Source: Acidobacteriota bacterium (lineage in GTDB: Bacteria; Acidobacteriota; Terriglobia; Bryobacterales; Bryobacteraceae). Taken from it: a stretch of 42,802 bases of DNA. A program made the translations under genes and the position numbers. The stretch covers positions 1 through 42,802 of the forward strand of contig JAJYCN010000007.1 in NCBI GenBank assembly GCA_021778335.1, given 5' to 3'. Below the pieces are notes generated by a model. That model saw only the letters and a list, made by a program, of their open reading frames with translations. It was not told where the DNA came from and searched no databases. Position 1 is the stretch's first letter. The number at the start of each line of letters is the position of its first letter. Shown here one piece after another: positions 8,678 through 16,951 of the stretch.

Positions 8678-9685
8678 CTATCCGCCGTAGCGGCAAAACA
8701 GATTCGTAAATGCGTACGGATCGCGCGACTTACGCGCGGGCAGAACGAACTTAGACTGCGTGGCTGCCTCCATCACGATGTAACCGGCCCCCTCAAGCAA
8801 ACCGATCAGATCTTCCGCCGTGCTGCCGTTCCTTGCAAGGGCTACCTCGTTCAGCTCCACCACCAGGGCCGGGTGCGAAGCCTCAAGAATCCGGGACATT
8901 CCCCGCAGGCAATGCACTTCGGCTCCCTCGACGTCGATTTTCGCGATGTCCACCACCGCGGCAGGAGGAAGCACGTCGTCCAAGCGCGCCCGCGTCACCC
9001 GAGTGCATGAAAGATCACTCTGCTGGGGCGCTTCGGACAAGAACATCGAGCCGAAGTTGTCGTTCATCTCATCGGCGCGGAAATATATGTCCCCCGAACC
9101 GTTCTTATCGAAAGCCGCCAGCTTATACGGCGTCACCACCCCGCGCAGCCCGTTTTCTTCAATGTTTCTTACAAGCAGATCGTAGTTAGCGGGGAACGGC
9201 TCCATGGCGTATACCCGGCCTTCCCTGCCGGCAAGCCTCCCCATCAGCAGGGAGAAGTAGCCAAGGTTAGCGCCCACATCAAGACAGATCATCCCCGGCT
9301 TGACGAATTTCGACACTAACTCGGTCTCCTTGGCCTCGTAACACCCCTTGGCGATGATGTGTCCAATCGCCCGGTCGCGCATGTTGAACCAGTAGCGGAA
9401 TCCGTTGCGCTCCGTCAGGACGGCCACGTCCGGCAGCGGAATTCTGGCATCCTCGCCGATCCTCCAAAGATCCCGGAATTCCGGGGAGCCGATGAAGCCT
9501 TGCACGAAGGTGCGCAGGCCGGCCTCGCATCGCCTCTTGTACGTGGCATTGTCCCAAAACTCCGGCTCCCGCTGCAGAAGTAAGCGATAGCTCCAGAAAA
9601 GATCCGCGAAATTCGATTCATACGACCACTCATCCAGCACGCCGCCCGCGTCGCTGATGATTTTCTCCGCCAAGGCCCGGTCCAT
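8678..9685 (-). CDS. FkbM family SAM-dependent methyltransferase with N-terminal DUF4214-like segment
   Basis: 335 residues from the ATG at 9685. The frame stays open far upstream, to about 10774, but that stretch is antisense to the DUF1684 gene and has no similarity. Residues about 28-72 (WSYRLLLQREPEFW ... FIGSPEF) resemble the short DUF4214 helical repeat found in exported or glycan-related proteins. The methyltransferase follows, with the SAM motif LDVGANLGYFS at about 135-145 and the FkbM signature KIDVEGAE further on. FkbM enzymes O-methylate sugars, polyketides and other small molecules; here a surface glycan is plausible but unproven. It is transcribed alone, divergent from DUF1684 with about 50 bases between starts. 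Confidence 0.87.
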   Translation of the reverse strand: MDRALAEKIISDAGGVLDEWSYESNFADLFWSYRLLLQREPEFWDNATYKRRCEAGLRTFVQGFIGSPEFRDLWRIGEDARIPLPDVAVLTERNGFRYWFNMRDRAIGHIIAKGCYEAKETELVSKFVKPGMICLDVGANLGYFSLLMGRLAGREGRVYAMEPFPANYDLLVRNIEENGLRGVVTPYKLAAFDKNGSGDIYFRADEMNDNFGSMFLSEAPQQSDLSCTRVTRARLDDVLPPAAVVDIAKIDVEGAEVHCLRGMSRILEASHPALVVELNEVALARNGSTAEDLIGLLEGAGYIVMEAATQSKFVLPARKSRDPYAFTNLFCRYGG

Positions 9686-9736
9686 ATCGTCCGGATGGTA
9701 GCACCGAATCCGGAATCCGCCGTTGTACCTTGGATC

Positions 9737-10597
9737 ATGGCTCCGCTGCTGCTCGCCCTTCTGTTCGCCGCCGGCGCGCCGTCCTACCAGGCGTCGGTCG
9801 AGGAGTGGCGCGCCCATCGCGAGCAGGAACTCCGCAAGCCGGACGGCTGGCTCTCGCTCGCCGGCCTCATCTGGTTGAAAGAGGGCACCAACTCCGCCGG
9901 AACCGCGCCCAACTCCGATGTCGCTCTCCCCTCCGGCGACGCTCCCGCCCATGCCGGCGTCTTCACCCTCCACAACCGCCGCGTCACCTTCCAGGCCGCC
10001 CCCGGCGCCCCGGTCCTCATCAACGGCAAGCCCGCCGCAACCGCCGTCCTCAAGTCCGATTTGGGCGATCAAGCCCCCGACGCCGTCAAGGCCGGCCAGG
10101 TGCTCATGCTCGTCATCGAACGCGGCGATCGCATCGGCATCCGCGTCAAAGATCCCAACGCCGAAGCCCGGCGCAACTTCCACGGTCTCCGCTGGTATCC
10201 CGTCCGCCCCGAATACCGCGTCGAAGGCACATACCATCGCCACAACCCGCCGAAAACCCTGCGCATCCCCACCGTCCTCGGGACGAGCGTCGACGAACCG
10301 AGCCCCGGCTACGCCGAGTTCCGCCTCCAGGGCCAAACCTTCCGCCTCGACGCGACCATCGACGAAGGTTCGCTCTTCTTCGTCTTCCATGACCGCACCG
10401 CCGGCAAAACCACCTACGGCGCCGGCCGTTTCCTGAAAGCTCCCCTTCCCACCGGCGACACCGTGGTCCTCGACTTCAACGAAGCCTACAACCCTCCCTG
10501 CGCCTTCACCCCCTACGCCACCTGCCCGCTGCCCACTCCCTCCAGCCGCCTGCCCATCGCCGTTGAAGCCGGCGAACTCAGATACGGAGACCACTAA
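9737..10597 (+). CDS. DUF1684 family secreted protein
   Basis: 286 residues from ATG 9737; an in-frame start at 9695 adds only a weak extension and would spoil the signal peptide. The leader is hydrophobic (MAPLLLALLFAAGAPS). The family marks are clear: WLSLAGLIWLKEG near the N-terminus, RWYPVRPEYRV in the middle, and DFNEAYNPPCAFTPYATCPL near the C-terminus followed by RLPIAVEAGE. DUF1684 proteins are widespread in Bacteroidetes, Actinobacteria and Acidobacteria; no reaction is established for them to my knowledge. It is 9 bases upstream of the hydantoinase-like gene and probably shares its message. Confidence 0.88.
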   Translation: MAPLLLALLFAAGAPSYQASVEEWRAHREQELRKPDGWLSLAGLIWLKEGTNSAGTAPNSDVALPSGDAPAHAGVFTLHNRRVTFQAAPGAPVLINGKPAATAVLKSDLGDQAPDAVKAGQVLMLVIERGDRIGIRVKDPNAEARRNFHGLRWYPVRPEYRVEGTYHRHNPPKTLRIPTVLGTSVDEPSPGYAEFRLQGQTFRLDATIDEGSLFFVFHDRTAGKTTYGAGRFLKAPLPTGDTVVLDFNEAYNPPCAFTPYATCPLPTPSSRLPIAVEAGELRYGDH

Positions 10598-10606
10598 CCA
10601 CCCCGC

Positions 10607-12514
10607 ATGCGCATCGGCGTCGACTCCGGCGGTACGTTCACCGATTTCGTGGTCCTCCACGACAACGGAAAACTCGAAGTCTTCAAGCTTCGCTCCAATC
10701 CAGGCGACCCCGCGTCCGTCATCCTCGCCGGTCTCCGCCGCGCCGCCGCGCCCGCCCACGCGGCCCTCATCCACGGCTCAACGGTGGCCACCAACGCCCT
10801 GCTCGAACGCAAAGGCGCCCGCACGGCGCTGGTCGCCACGGCGGGCTTTGAAGACGTCGTTTTCATCGGCCGGCAGTGCCGCGCCGAACTCTACAACCTC
10901 ACCCCCTCGCCCCGCCGCCATCTCCTTCCGCGCGAACTTTGCTTTGGGGTCCACGAACGCGCCCATGCCGACGGCTCCATCGAACTCCGCCCCACCGCCG
11001 CGGAACTCCGCCGCCTTCGCGCGCGTCTGAAACGCGAAGGCGTCGAATCCATCGCCATCTGCTTCCTCCATGCCTATCAGACGCCCGAAAACGAACAGGC
11101 CACCGCCGCGGCTCTTGACGGGCTCGGCTACGTCTCCGCCTCCCACGACGTGTGCCCCGAATTCCGCGAATATGAGCGAACCTCCACCACGCTGATTAAC
11201 GCGTACGTCGGCCCGCTGATGGAGCGCTACTTGAGCGATCTCGAGCGCAAGGCCAACTGCAGCATCTCGATCCTGCAATCGAACGGGGGCTCGATCGAGG
11301 CCCGCGATGCCGGCCGCCACGCCGTCCGCACCATTCTTTCCGGACCCGCGGGAGGCGTGGCCGGAGCCTCGCGCCTCGCCCAACGCTCCGGCTACGCCCG
11401 CATCCTCGGCTTCGACATGGGAGGCACCTCTACCGACGTCAGCCTCTGCGACGGTGAGGCCGTCGAAGCTTCTGAAGGCTCCATCGACGGCTTTCCGGTC
11501 CGCGTCCCTATGCTCGATATCCACACCGTCGGCGCGGGCGGCGGCTCCCTCGCACGCGTTGATGAAGGCGGACTCCTCCACGTGGGCCCCGAGAGCGCCG
11601 GCGCCGACCCCGGCCCGGCCTGCTACGGCAAAGGCGAAGAAGCCACTGTCACCGACGCCCACGTTGTCCTCGGCCGCATTGCAGTGGACCAACTCGTATC
11701 CGGCGAGCTCACCCTCGACCCGGCCCGCGCCGAGCGCGCTGTCGACCGCATCGCGAGATCTCTGAAGCTCTCGCGCACCGCCGCCGCCGCGGGCATCCTC
11801 CGCGCCGCCAACGCCGGCATGGAACGCGCCATCCGCGTCGTCAGCGTCGAGCGCGGCCACGATCCACGCCGCTTTGCGCTCCTCGCCTTCGGAGGCTGCG
11901 GCGGCCTTCACGCCTGCGAAATTGCCGCGGAATTGGGCATCGAAACCGTCCTCGTGCCCGCTCTCGCCGGCGTCCTTTCCGCCCTTGGCATGTTGCTGGC
12001 AGACCCGGTCCGCGACTTCGCCGCCGGCTCGCTTGGCCGCGCGAACGTCGAGCCGCTCTTCCGGACGCTGGAAAAACAAGCCCGCAAAGCCCTGCCCGGC
12101 GCCGCGCTCGCCCGCACCGCCGACCTGCGCTACCGCGGCCAAAGCTACGAAATCACCGTCCCCTGGAATCCGGCCGATCCCGCCGCCCCGTTCCATCGCG
12201 CCCACCACGCGCTTTACGGCTATTCCGACCCCGCCCGAGCCGCCGAAATCGTCGCGGTCCGCGTTCGCGCCCGCCTGACAGCTCCTAAACCCAAAGGCGC
12301 CCTCCGCGCTGAATCCGGAGAGATGTTTCAAACATCGCGCCGCGTTTTTGTTTCAGGCCAGTGGCGCCAAACCCCTGCCCTCTCCCGCGCCGCCGTCTCG
12401 TCCCGTCCCAAACCCGGCCCCGCCGTCATCGCCGACTACGGCGCCACCACCCTCGTGCCTCCCGCGTGGCGCTATCGCCTCGACGCTGAAGGCACGCTCA
12501 TCCTAACGCGCTAA
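10607..12514 (+). CDS. Hydantoinase A / 5-oxoprolinase alpha-like ATPase subunit, no B partner
   Basis: 635 residues of the HyuA type. Seen: an actin-like phosphate loop IGVDSGGTFTDFV at the N-terminus, HGSTVATNALLERKG, a second nucleotide loop GFDMGGTSTDVSLC, VGAGGGSLA, and GADPGPACYGKG. The family opens five-membered amide rings (hydantoins, 5-oxoproline) or carboxylates ketones, using ATP. It normally needs a HyuB-type subunit, fused or adjacent. Here the next gene is an unrelated membrane protein and no HyuB is in the window, so the partner is elsewhere or absent. The C-terminal portion is slightly shorter than typical 650-700 residue HyuA proteins. Start ATG at 10607. Confidence 0.9.
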   Translation: MRIGVDSGGTFTDFVVLHDNGKLEVFKLRSNPGDPASVILAGLRRAAAPAHAALIHGSTVATNALLERKGARTALVATAGFEDVVFIGRQCRAELYNLTPSPRRHLLPRELCFGVHERAHADGSIELRPTAAELRRLRARLKREGVESIAICFLHAYQTPENEQATAAALDGLGYVSASHDVCPEFREYERTSTTLINAYVGPLMERYLSDLERKANCSISILQSNGGSIEARDAGRHAVRTILSGPAGGVAGASRLAQRSGYARILGFDMGGTSTDVSLCDGEAVEASEGSIDGFPVRVPMLDIHTVGAGGGSLARVDEGGLLHVGPESAGADPGPACYGKGEEATVTDAHVVLGRIAVDQLVSGELTLDPARAERAVDRIARSLKLSRTAAAAGILRAANAGMERAIRVVSVERGHDPRRFALLAFGGCGGLHACEIAAELGIETVLVPALAGVLSALGMLLADPVRDFAAGSLGRANVEPLFRTLEKQARKALPGAALARTADLRYRGQSYEITVPWNPADPAAPFHRAHHALYGYSDPARAAEIVAVRVRARLTAPKPKGALRAESGEMFQTSRRVFVSGQWRQTPALSRAAVSSRPKPGPAVIADYGATTLVPPAWRYRLDAEGTLILTR

Positions 12515-12538
12515 CCCAGAACGCAACGACCGAATTAC

Positions 12539-13153
12539 TTGCTTGCAGTTCGCGAACACTCCCAAACACAATGGTTTGTGGCTGAGTTTGCCGTTATATT
12601 CTTCCCCGTTCTCATCGCGGCCATAGTGTTCTTTGCGCCAGCGCCGGAAGCTGGCAAGACCTTCGGGTTCAAGATCAAGATCGCCGTTGCGTTTCTATGC
12701 GGTCTCACGGCCGTCTCTGCTTGGAAACTACAACGCGATGACGCACGGGAGAGGAGTGAACTCAGAAAGCAGTTGAAGGACCTTCGGACCGTGAGCGCCC
12801 TGCGAAAAGAGACGGCGGACCTTTCGAAGGAATTGCTCGACTTTTACCAGGCCCGTGAGCATTACAATGACCGATTCAAACCCGGACAGGGGCTTTCTGC
12901 CCAAGAGGCCGCCAGCGCCCTGAGGTGGTACGCCGAGACGGTGTCGCTCTATCACTCCCGTTTTGAAGCGCGGACACTGTCGATTCTCGAGCAGGTCCGG
13001 ATCGCAACAGGTATCGACGTAAGCGGTCTCGAAACGGACGCCAAGTCCGTGAAGTCGGCGCCCGGCGTAGAAGCGGTTGCAACACGTCTTAGCGCACTGG
13101 CAGCCTCGTTGCCCCAAGGCAACTTAGTCCGCCGGCAGCTTGGCGTAGCCTGA
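12539..13153 (+). CDS. Unknown protein with two N-terminal membrane helices and coiled coil
   Basis: I do not recognise a family. The 204-residue frame has two hydrophobic segments (about 12-33 and 42-60), then a highly charged helical stretch (about 62-105, ERSELRKQLKDL and onward) likely to form a coiled coil, then a soluble C-terminal part containing GLSAQEAASALRWYAETV. The architecture, a hairpin in the inner membrane with a cytosolic domain, is seen in small sensory or effector proteins. The only in-frame early starts are TTG 12539 and GTG at codon 14; neither has a convincing ribosome site, so the start is uncertain. Codon use is a little less GC-biased than in the neighbouring hydantoinase gene. 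It may belong with the ComF/SLOG remnants downstream. Confidence 0.6.
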   Translation: MLAVREHSQTQWFVAEFAVIFFPVLIAAIVFFAPAPEAGKTFGFKIKIAVAFLCGLTAVSAWKLQRDDARERSELRKQLKDLRTVSALRKETADLSKELLDFYQAREHYNDRFKPGQGLSAQEAASALRWYAETVSLYHSRFEARTLSILEQVRIATGIDVSGLETDAKSVKSAPGVEAVATRLSALAASLPQGNLVRRQLGVA

Positions 13154-13432
13154 ATCGATTTGGTCGAGACTTGGAGACTCGCGGCGGGCGGGCGGTTCGT
13201 ATTTCGCTGCCACGGCCCACGTCTTGTTGGCCATGCGGCCCACGGGCCAGGACAGGCGCCGCTGCGTGGCCGGGGCATGAATTCGGACTCGAGGCAGGAT
13301 CAGCCTCGATCTCAGTGCAAGATTCAGATCCTGTCTTAGCATCGACTTCCTCAGTGCGCAGAACGGGCGGCTTGACGAAACCCGAAAACATTTTTCACCC
13401 CGTGAGACACTACGCCGCAAGGGGCATTGTCC
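13154..13432. other. 279-bp gap without a recognisable gene
   Basis: Open frames on both strands here translate to low-complexity or unrelated sequence and I recognise no homology. The only clear signal is an AAGGGG ribosome-binding sequence at 13419-13424, which serves the GTG start at 13433. Confidence 0.5.
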
Positions 13433-13840
13433 GTGAGCATCGAAATAAACCCCAGACGCCTTCGAGGTCCGTGGCGCGAGGGCTTCGCTCTCGACGTTCA
13501 TACGCGCAGCAGCACGTTTCTTGGCTACGATCCATTCGGGCATCCGCGATTCGACACAATGCGCTCGCCGGTGGGCGAACTGCTCTATCGGCTGAAGTAC
13601 CGCAACGACCTCGCTGCCGTAACGCCGCCGACCGACGCAATTGTCACATTCCTGGGCACGTCCTGGAAGCCGCCTATCGACGCAATCGTTCCCGTGCCTC
13701 CGTCGCTTAGCCGCAAGGACCAACCTGTACTTTTGGTCGCCGCCGCGCTCTCCGCGCGGCTCAATATCTCGCTCTGCGCACCCTGCATCAGGAAAGTGAA
13801 GCGGACGCCACAATTGAAAGACATTGTTGAGTACGATAAA
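13433..13840 (+). pseudogene. 5' part of a ComF-like phosphoribosyltransferase, 3' half missing
   Basis: The GTG at 13433 follows AAGGGG at a good distance. The first 136 codons read like the N-terminal half of a ComF-type phosphoribosyltransferase: ALDVHTRSSTFLGYD, FDTMRSPVGELLYRLKYR, DAIVPVPPS and TPQLKDIVEYDK. After codon 136 similarity stops. The PRPP-binding loop (a DD-containing stretch followed by a Thr/Gly turn) that defines the enzyme is absent. The frame stays open to 14989 only because it runs out of frame through the next gene and antisense to tmk. Catalysis is therefore not possible. The break coincides with the clipped start of the SLOG-like gene, which points to an internal deletion. 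Confidence 0.7.
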
Positions 13841-14348
13841 ACTCAACCCCGCTATCCGCGACCGGCTCGACGACCTCATTCGCCGCAACTGCACGATCCT
13901 CATCGGCGACGCAAACGGCGCGGACAAGGCCGTACAACAACACTTCGCCGCCCGCGGCTACTCGAATGTTGTCGTCTTTTGCATGGAAGAATGCCGGAAC
14001 AACGCCGGGAACTGGCCGTTGCGCCACATCGAGCCGCCCGGCAGGCGCAGGGACTTCGCCTACTATGCGGCCAAGGATCTCGCCATGTTCAACGAGGCCA
14101 ATTACGGCGTCATGCCGTGGGACGCAAAAAGCAAGGGTACTCTGCAAAACATCCTGAACCTGGTCCGCGCCGGCAAACGCACTCTCGTCTACGTCGCGCC
14201 GTCAGAAGAGTTCCGCGTGCTCGCAAACGAAGAGGATCTGCAGGCCCTGCTCGCGCTCTGCAAACAGCGTCATCTCGACACCGCCGCCCGCGGCCTGGGT
14301 CTAAAGGCGCCCCTCGCCCAGTCTCGCTTGCCGCTCGCTCCCCGCTAA
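13824..14348 (+). CDS. SLOG/YpsA-like Rossmann protein, N-terminally truncated
   Basis: A 174-residue frame opening with TTG 13824. The core ILIGDANGADKAVQQHFAARGY (in two parts, residues about 25-45) is the nucleotide or ligand loop typical of SLOG/LOG-like Rossmann proteins. CRNNAGNW and later GTLQNILNLVRAGKRTLVYV also fit that family of uncharacterised proteins. Relatives as I recall them start with a first strand ending in a Gly-Ser motif before the LNPAIRDRLD helix; that strand is missing and an in-frame TGA lies just upstream at 13815. The protein may thus be non-functional or misfolded. The stop overlaps the convergent tmk stop by 4 bases. Family call fairly firm, function unknown; some SLOG proteins sense nucleotides in defence systems. 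Confidence 0.65.
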   Translation: MLSTIKLNPAIRDRLDDLIRRNCTILIGDANGADKAVQQHFAARGYSNVVVFCMEECRNNAGNWPLRHIEPPGRRRDFAYYAAKDLAMFNEANYGVMPWDAKSKGTLQNILNLVRAGKRTLVYVAPSEEFRVLANEEDLQALLALCKQRHLDTAARGLGLKAPLAQSRLPLAPR

Positions 14349-15001
14349 CCCAATACCGCGCTCCCGGCCACAGTCTCCCAAACCCGCGCCGCCACTTCCT
14401 CCACGCTCCCCTGCGCGGCAATCACCCGGATCCGGCCCGGCTCGTTCCGCGCCAAATCGAGATACGCCTCGCGTACGACCAAGTGGAACTCGGGCGCTTC
14501 TTCGTCCAACCGCGTTTCCTGGGCCGCGTCGCCCCGCGCATTCCGCGCGCTCGCCCGCGCCATCCCCGCCTCCACCGGAATATCCAGCAGCAGCGTCAAA
14601 TCCGGCGCCATTCCCCCGCACGCAATCCGGTTCACCGTCTCCACCACTTCGAGTCCCAGCTTCCGCGCCACGCCCTGATACACCCGCGTCGAATCCGTGA
14701 ACCGGTCGCACAGCACCATCCGCCCCGCCTCGAGCGCAGGTTTTATGACCTGCTTCAGGTTCTGGCTCCGCGCCGCGAACACCAGCAGCAGTTCCGCCTC
14801 CGGCGTCAGTTCCCCGTTCCCGGCGTCCAGAAACACCCGCCGGATCTGCCGCCCGATCGCCGTTCCTCCCGGCTCAACCGTCTCCACCACCTCGCGCCCC
14901 ATGGTGCGCAGCCGCTCGGCCAGGATCCGGATCTGCGTGCTCTTCCCGGCACCTTCGCCGCCCTCGAACGTGACAAACACGCCGCCTGACTTACTCGCCA
15001 T
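14345..15001 (-). CDS. tmk: Thymidylate kinase
   Basis: 218 residues from ATG 15001; longer starts run into the preceding gene. The enzyme phosphorylates dTMP to dTDP with ATP for DNA synthesis. Seen: P-loop FEGGEGAGKST at residues 12-22, the dTMP-binding EPGGT near 40, CDRFTDSTRVYQG in the middle, and LLLDIPVEAGMARA before the lid. The start lies 2 bases past the stop of the uracil-DNA glycosylase gene, so the two are co-translated or nearly so. It is the last gene of the long minus-strand operon and converges on the SLOG-like gene. Confidence 0.95.
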   Translation of the reverse strand: MASKSGGVFVTFEGGEGAGKSTQIRILAERLRTMGREVVETVEPGGTAIGRQIRRVFLDAGNGELTPEAELLLVFAARSQNLKQVIKPALEAGRMVLCDRFTDSTRVYQGVARKLGLEVVETVNRIACGGMAPDLTLLLDIPVEAGMARASARNARGDAAQETRLDEEAPEFHLVVREAYLDLARNEPGRIRVIAAQGSVEEVAARVWETVAGSAVLG

Positions 15002-15003
15002 GC

Positions 15004-15720
15004 CTAATCGTAGACAAAGTGCAGAACCGTTTTCAGGTCCTCCCATGCCTCCCGTTTCGCGTTCTGATTATAGGGCCGGAGTAAGTAAGACGGATGATAC
15101 GTCACCATCAGCGGGATATCCCGCCACCGATGCCAGCGCCCACGCAACTTAGTAACTCCATCCTTTGTGCTCAGCAGCGCCTTGGCCGCCGTCGAGCCCA
15201 GCGCGCAGATCGCCTTCGGTTTGATCCCCTGCAACTGCCGGTACAGAAACTGCCCACAGATCTCCATCTCGTCCGGCAGCGGCGTCCGGTTCTCGGGCGG
15301 CCGGCACTTCACTACGTTGCAGATATACACATCCGGACGCAGCAGGGGAATTCCTTCCTTCTTCGCCGTGCCCTCGATCATCTGCGTGAGTAACTGCCCG
15401 GCCCGCCCCACGAACGGCAGCCCCTGCTCGTCTTCATCCGCGCCCGGGCCCTCCCCCACGAACACCAGCTTCGCGTGCTCGTTCCCGGAGCCGAAAACAA
15501 TCTTATGCCTGCCCTCGTGCAGACGGCACCGCTTGCAATCGCCGATGTCCTCGCGAATCTGAATGAGCGTGTCGCCCTCCGGCTCAATGGCAGGAAGCAC
15601 AATCGGCGCGGGCGCAGCGGCCTCTTCGAGCACTGCCACAGGTTTCTGTTTCCGGTACAAGGTTGTCAGTCCCAGGTCTCGGTAAAATTCCAGCCGCCGC
15701 CGCAGTTCGTCACGCTCCAT
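15004..15720 (-). CDS. Family 4 uracil-DNA glycosylase (4Fe-4S)
   Basis: 238 residues. The enzyme removes uracil from DNA at the start of base excision repair. The iron-sulfur cysteines fit the family: Cys62 and Cys65 ([10 protein letters not shown]), Cys139 and Cys155, with the characteristic 16-residue gap between the last two. Motif A is [20 protein letters not shown] (from about 89) and the C-terminal DNA-intercalation motif is TYHPSYLLR. The N-terminal 50 residues form a proline- and alanine-rich tail ahead of the catalytic domain, common in family 4 enzymes. It sits between coaBC and tmk in the operon. Confidence 0.94.
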   Translation of the reverse strand: MERDELRRRLEFYRDLGLTTLYRKQKPVAVLEEAAAPAPIVLPAIEPEGDTLIQIREDIGDCKRCRLHEGRHKIVFGSGNEHAKLVFVGEGPGADEDEQGLPFVGRAGQLLTQMIEGTAKKEGIPLLRPDVYICNVVKCRPPENRTPLPDEMEICGQFLYRQLQGIKPKAICALGSTAAKALLSTKDGVTKLRGRWHRWRDIPLMVTYHPSYLLRPYNQNAKREAWEDLKTVLHFVYD

Positions 15721-15732
15721 CTCAAAGCGTCC

Positions 15733-16947
15733 TCACTGCGCCGCATGCAGCGCCAGCCGCAGCTTCAGCGCATGGTCGAAGATCTCGCCCGCGATCTCCC
15801 GCTTCGCCGCCCGCTTCAATGGCGCCGTCTCGCCCGTGCTCATCACCAGCACCACCTCGTTCTCGTCGCTCTCAAACGCGGTGTGCTCGCCGCCCACCAG
15901 GTTCGCCACCACCATGTCGCACTTCTTCGTGCGCAGCTTCCGCCGCGCCTCTTCCACCAGGTTGTCGGTCTCCGCCGCAAACCCGATCAGCAGACGGTCC
16001 CCCTTCTTCTGCCCCACCTCCGCCAGGATATCCGGCGTCGGGTCGAGTTCCAGCGACAGCCGCATTGCCGTCTTCTTCATTTTGTGCGTGGGAACGTGCG
16101 ACAAGTGATAATCGGCCACCGCGGCCGCTTTTACGATGATCGTCGCTTCCTCGATCCGCTCCATCACCGCGTCGTGCATCTCGCCCGCCGTCTCGACGCG
16201 AACCACGTCCACGCCGGCCGGCGCCTCCAGCGCCACCGGACCCGACACCAGCAGCACGCGCGCCCCGCGCCGCGCCGCCACCTCCGCCAGCGCGTAGCCC
16301 ATTTTCCCCGAACTCCGGTTCGACACGAAGCGCACCGGGTCCAGCGGCTCGCGCGTCGGCCCGGCCGTAATCAGAACTGTCTCGCCTTCGAGATCCCGCC
16401 GCAGCCCGACAGCCTCCACCGCCGCGCCCGCGATCGCATCGATCCCCGCCAGCCGCCCCGGCCCCACGGTTCCGCACGCCAGCAGCCCGTCTTGGGGATC
16501 CACAATTACGTGCCCGCGCCGCCGCAGCGTCTCCAGGTTCGCCCGCGTCGCCGCGTGCTCCCACATCGCGGTGTTCATCGCCGGAGCCAGCACCACCGGC
16601 CCGGTGAACGCCAGATACATTGTCGAAAGGAAATCGCCGGCCAGCCCGTGCGCGAATTTCGCCAGCAGATCCGCGGTAGCCGGGGCTACCACCAGCAGGT
16701 CCGCCCCCTGCGCCACGCCGATGTGCTCCACGGCGCTCGCCAGCGTGCCCTCCGCGCTCTCGCGCGCAAACAGACTCGTAATCGTCTTCTGGCCGGTAAG
16801 TGAAGTAAACGTCAGCGGCGTAATGAACTCTTGCGCCGCGGCCGTCATGACGGTCTGAACCGCAAACCCGCGCTCCATCAGCGCGCGGGCCAACTCGGCC
16901 GCCTTGTAGGCAGCTATCCCTCCGCCCACCCCCAGGACGGCTCGCAT
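15733..16947 (-). CDS. coaBC: Bifunctional phosphopantothenoylcysteine decarboxylase / phosphopantothenate-cysteine ligase
   Basis: 404 residues, full length. It makes 4'-phosphopantetheine for coenzyme A. The CoaC half has His75 (EHIGV), Asn125 in APAMNTAMW and Cys158 in ACGTVGPGRL, matching the catalytic residues of the E. coli enzyme in position as well as identity. The CoaB half starts about residue 185 with VLITAGPTREPLDPVRFVSN (two parts) and includes the NRSSGKMGYALA segment and KKCDMVVAN. It follows rpoZ by 4 bases, an arrangement (gmk-rpoZ-coaBC) that recurs widely in bacteria. Confidence 0.96.
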   Translation of the reverse strand: MRAVLGVGGGIAAYKAAELARALMERGFAVQTVMTAAAQEFITPLTFTSLTGQKTITSLFARESAEGTLASAVEHIGVAQGADLLVVAPATADLLAKFAHGLAGDFLSTMYLAFTGPVVLAPAMNTAMWEHAATRANLETLRRRGHVIVDPQDGLLACGTVGPGRLAGIDAIAGAAVEAVGLRRDLEGETVLITAGPTREPLDPVRFVSNRSSGKMGYALAEVAARRGARVLLVSGPVALEAPAGVDVVRVETAGEMHDAVMERIEEATIIVKAAAVADYHLSHVPTHKMKKTAMRLSLELDPTPDILAEVGQKKGDRLLIGFAAETDNLVEEARRKLRTKKCDMVVANLVGGEHTAFESDENEVVLVMSTGETAPLKRAAKREIAGEIFDHALKLRLALHAAQ

Positions 16948-16951
16948 CGCC

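Noticed and set aside
9686-10774. N-terminal extension of the FkbM frame to 698 codons
   Set aside because: The extra part is antisense to the DUF1684 and hydantoinase genes, is Gly/Ala/Glu-rich, and the methyltransferase has a clear own ATG at 9685.
10778-12331. 517-codon minus-strand frame
   Set aside because: Antisense to the hydantoinase A-like gene, low-complexity Gly/Ala/Asp composition and no motif.
13124-13927. 267-codon minus-strand frame
   Set aside because: Antisense to the ComF-like remnant, no recognisable family.
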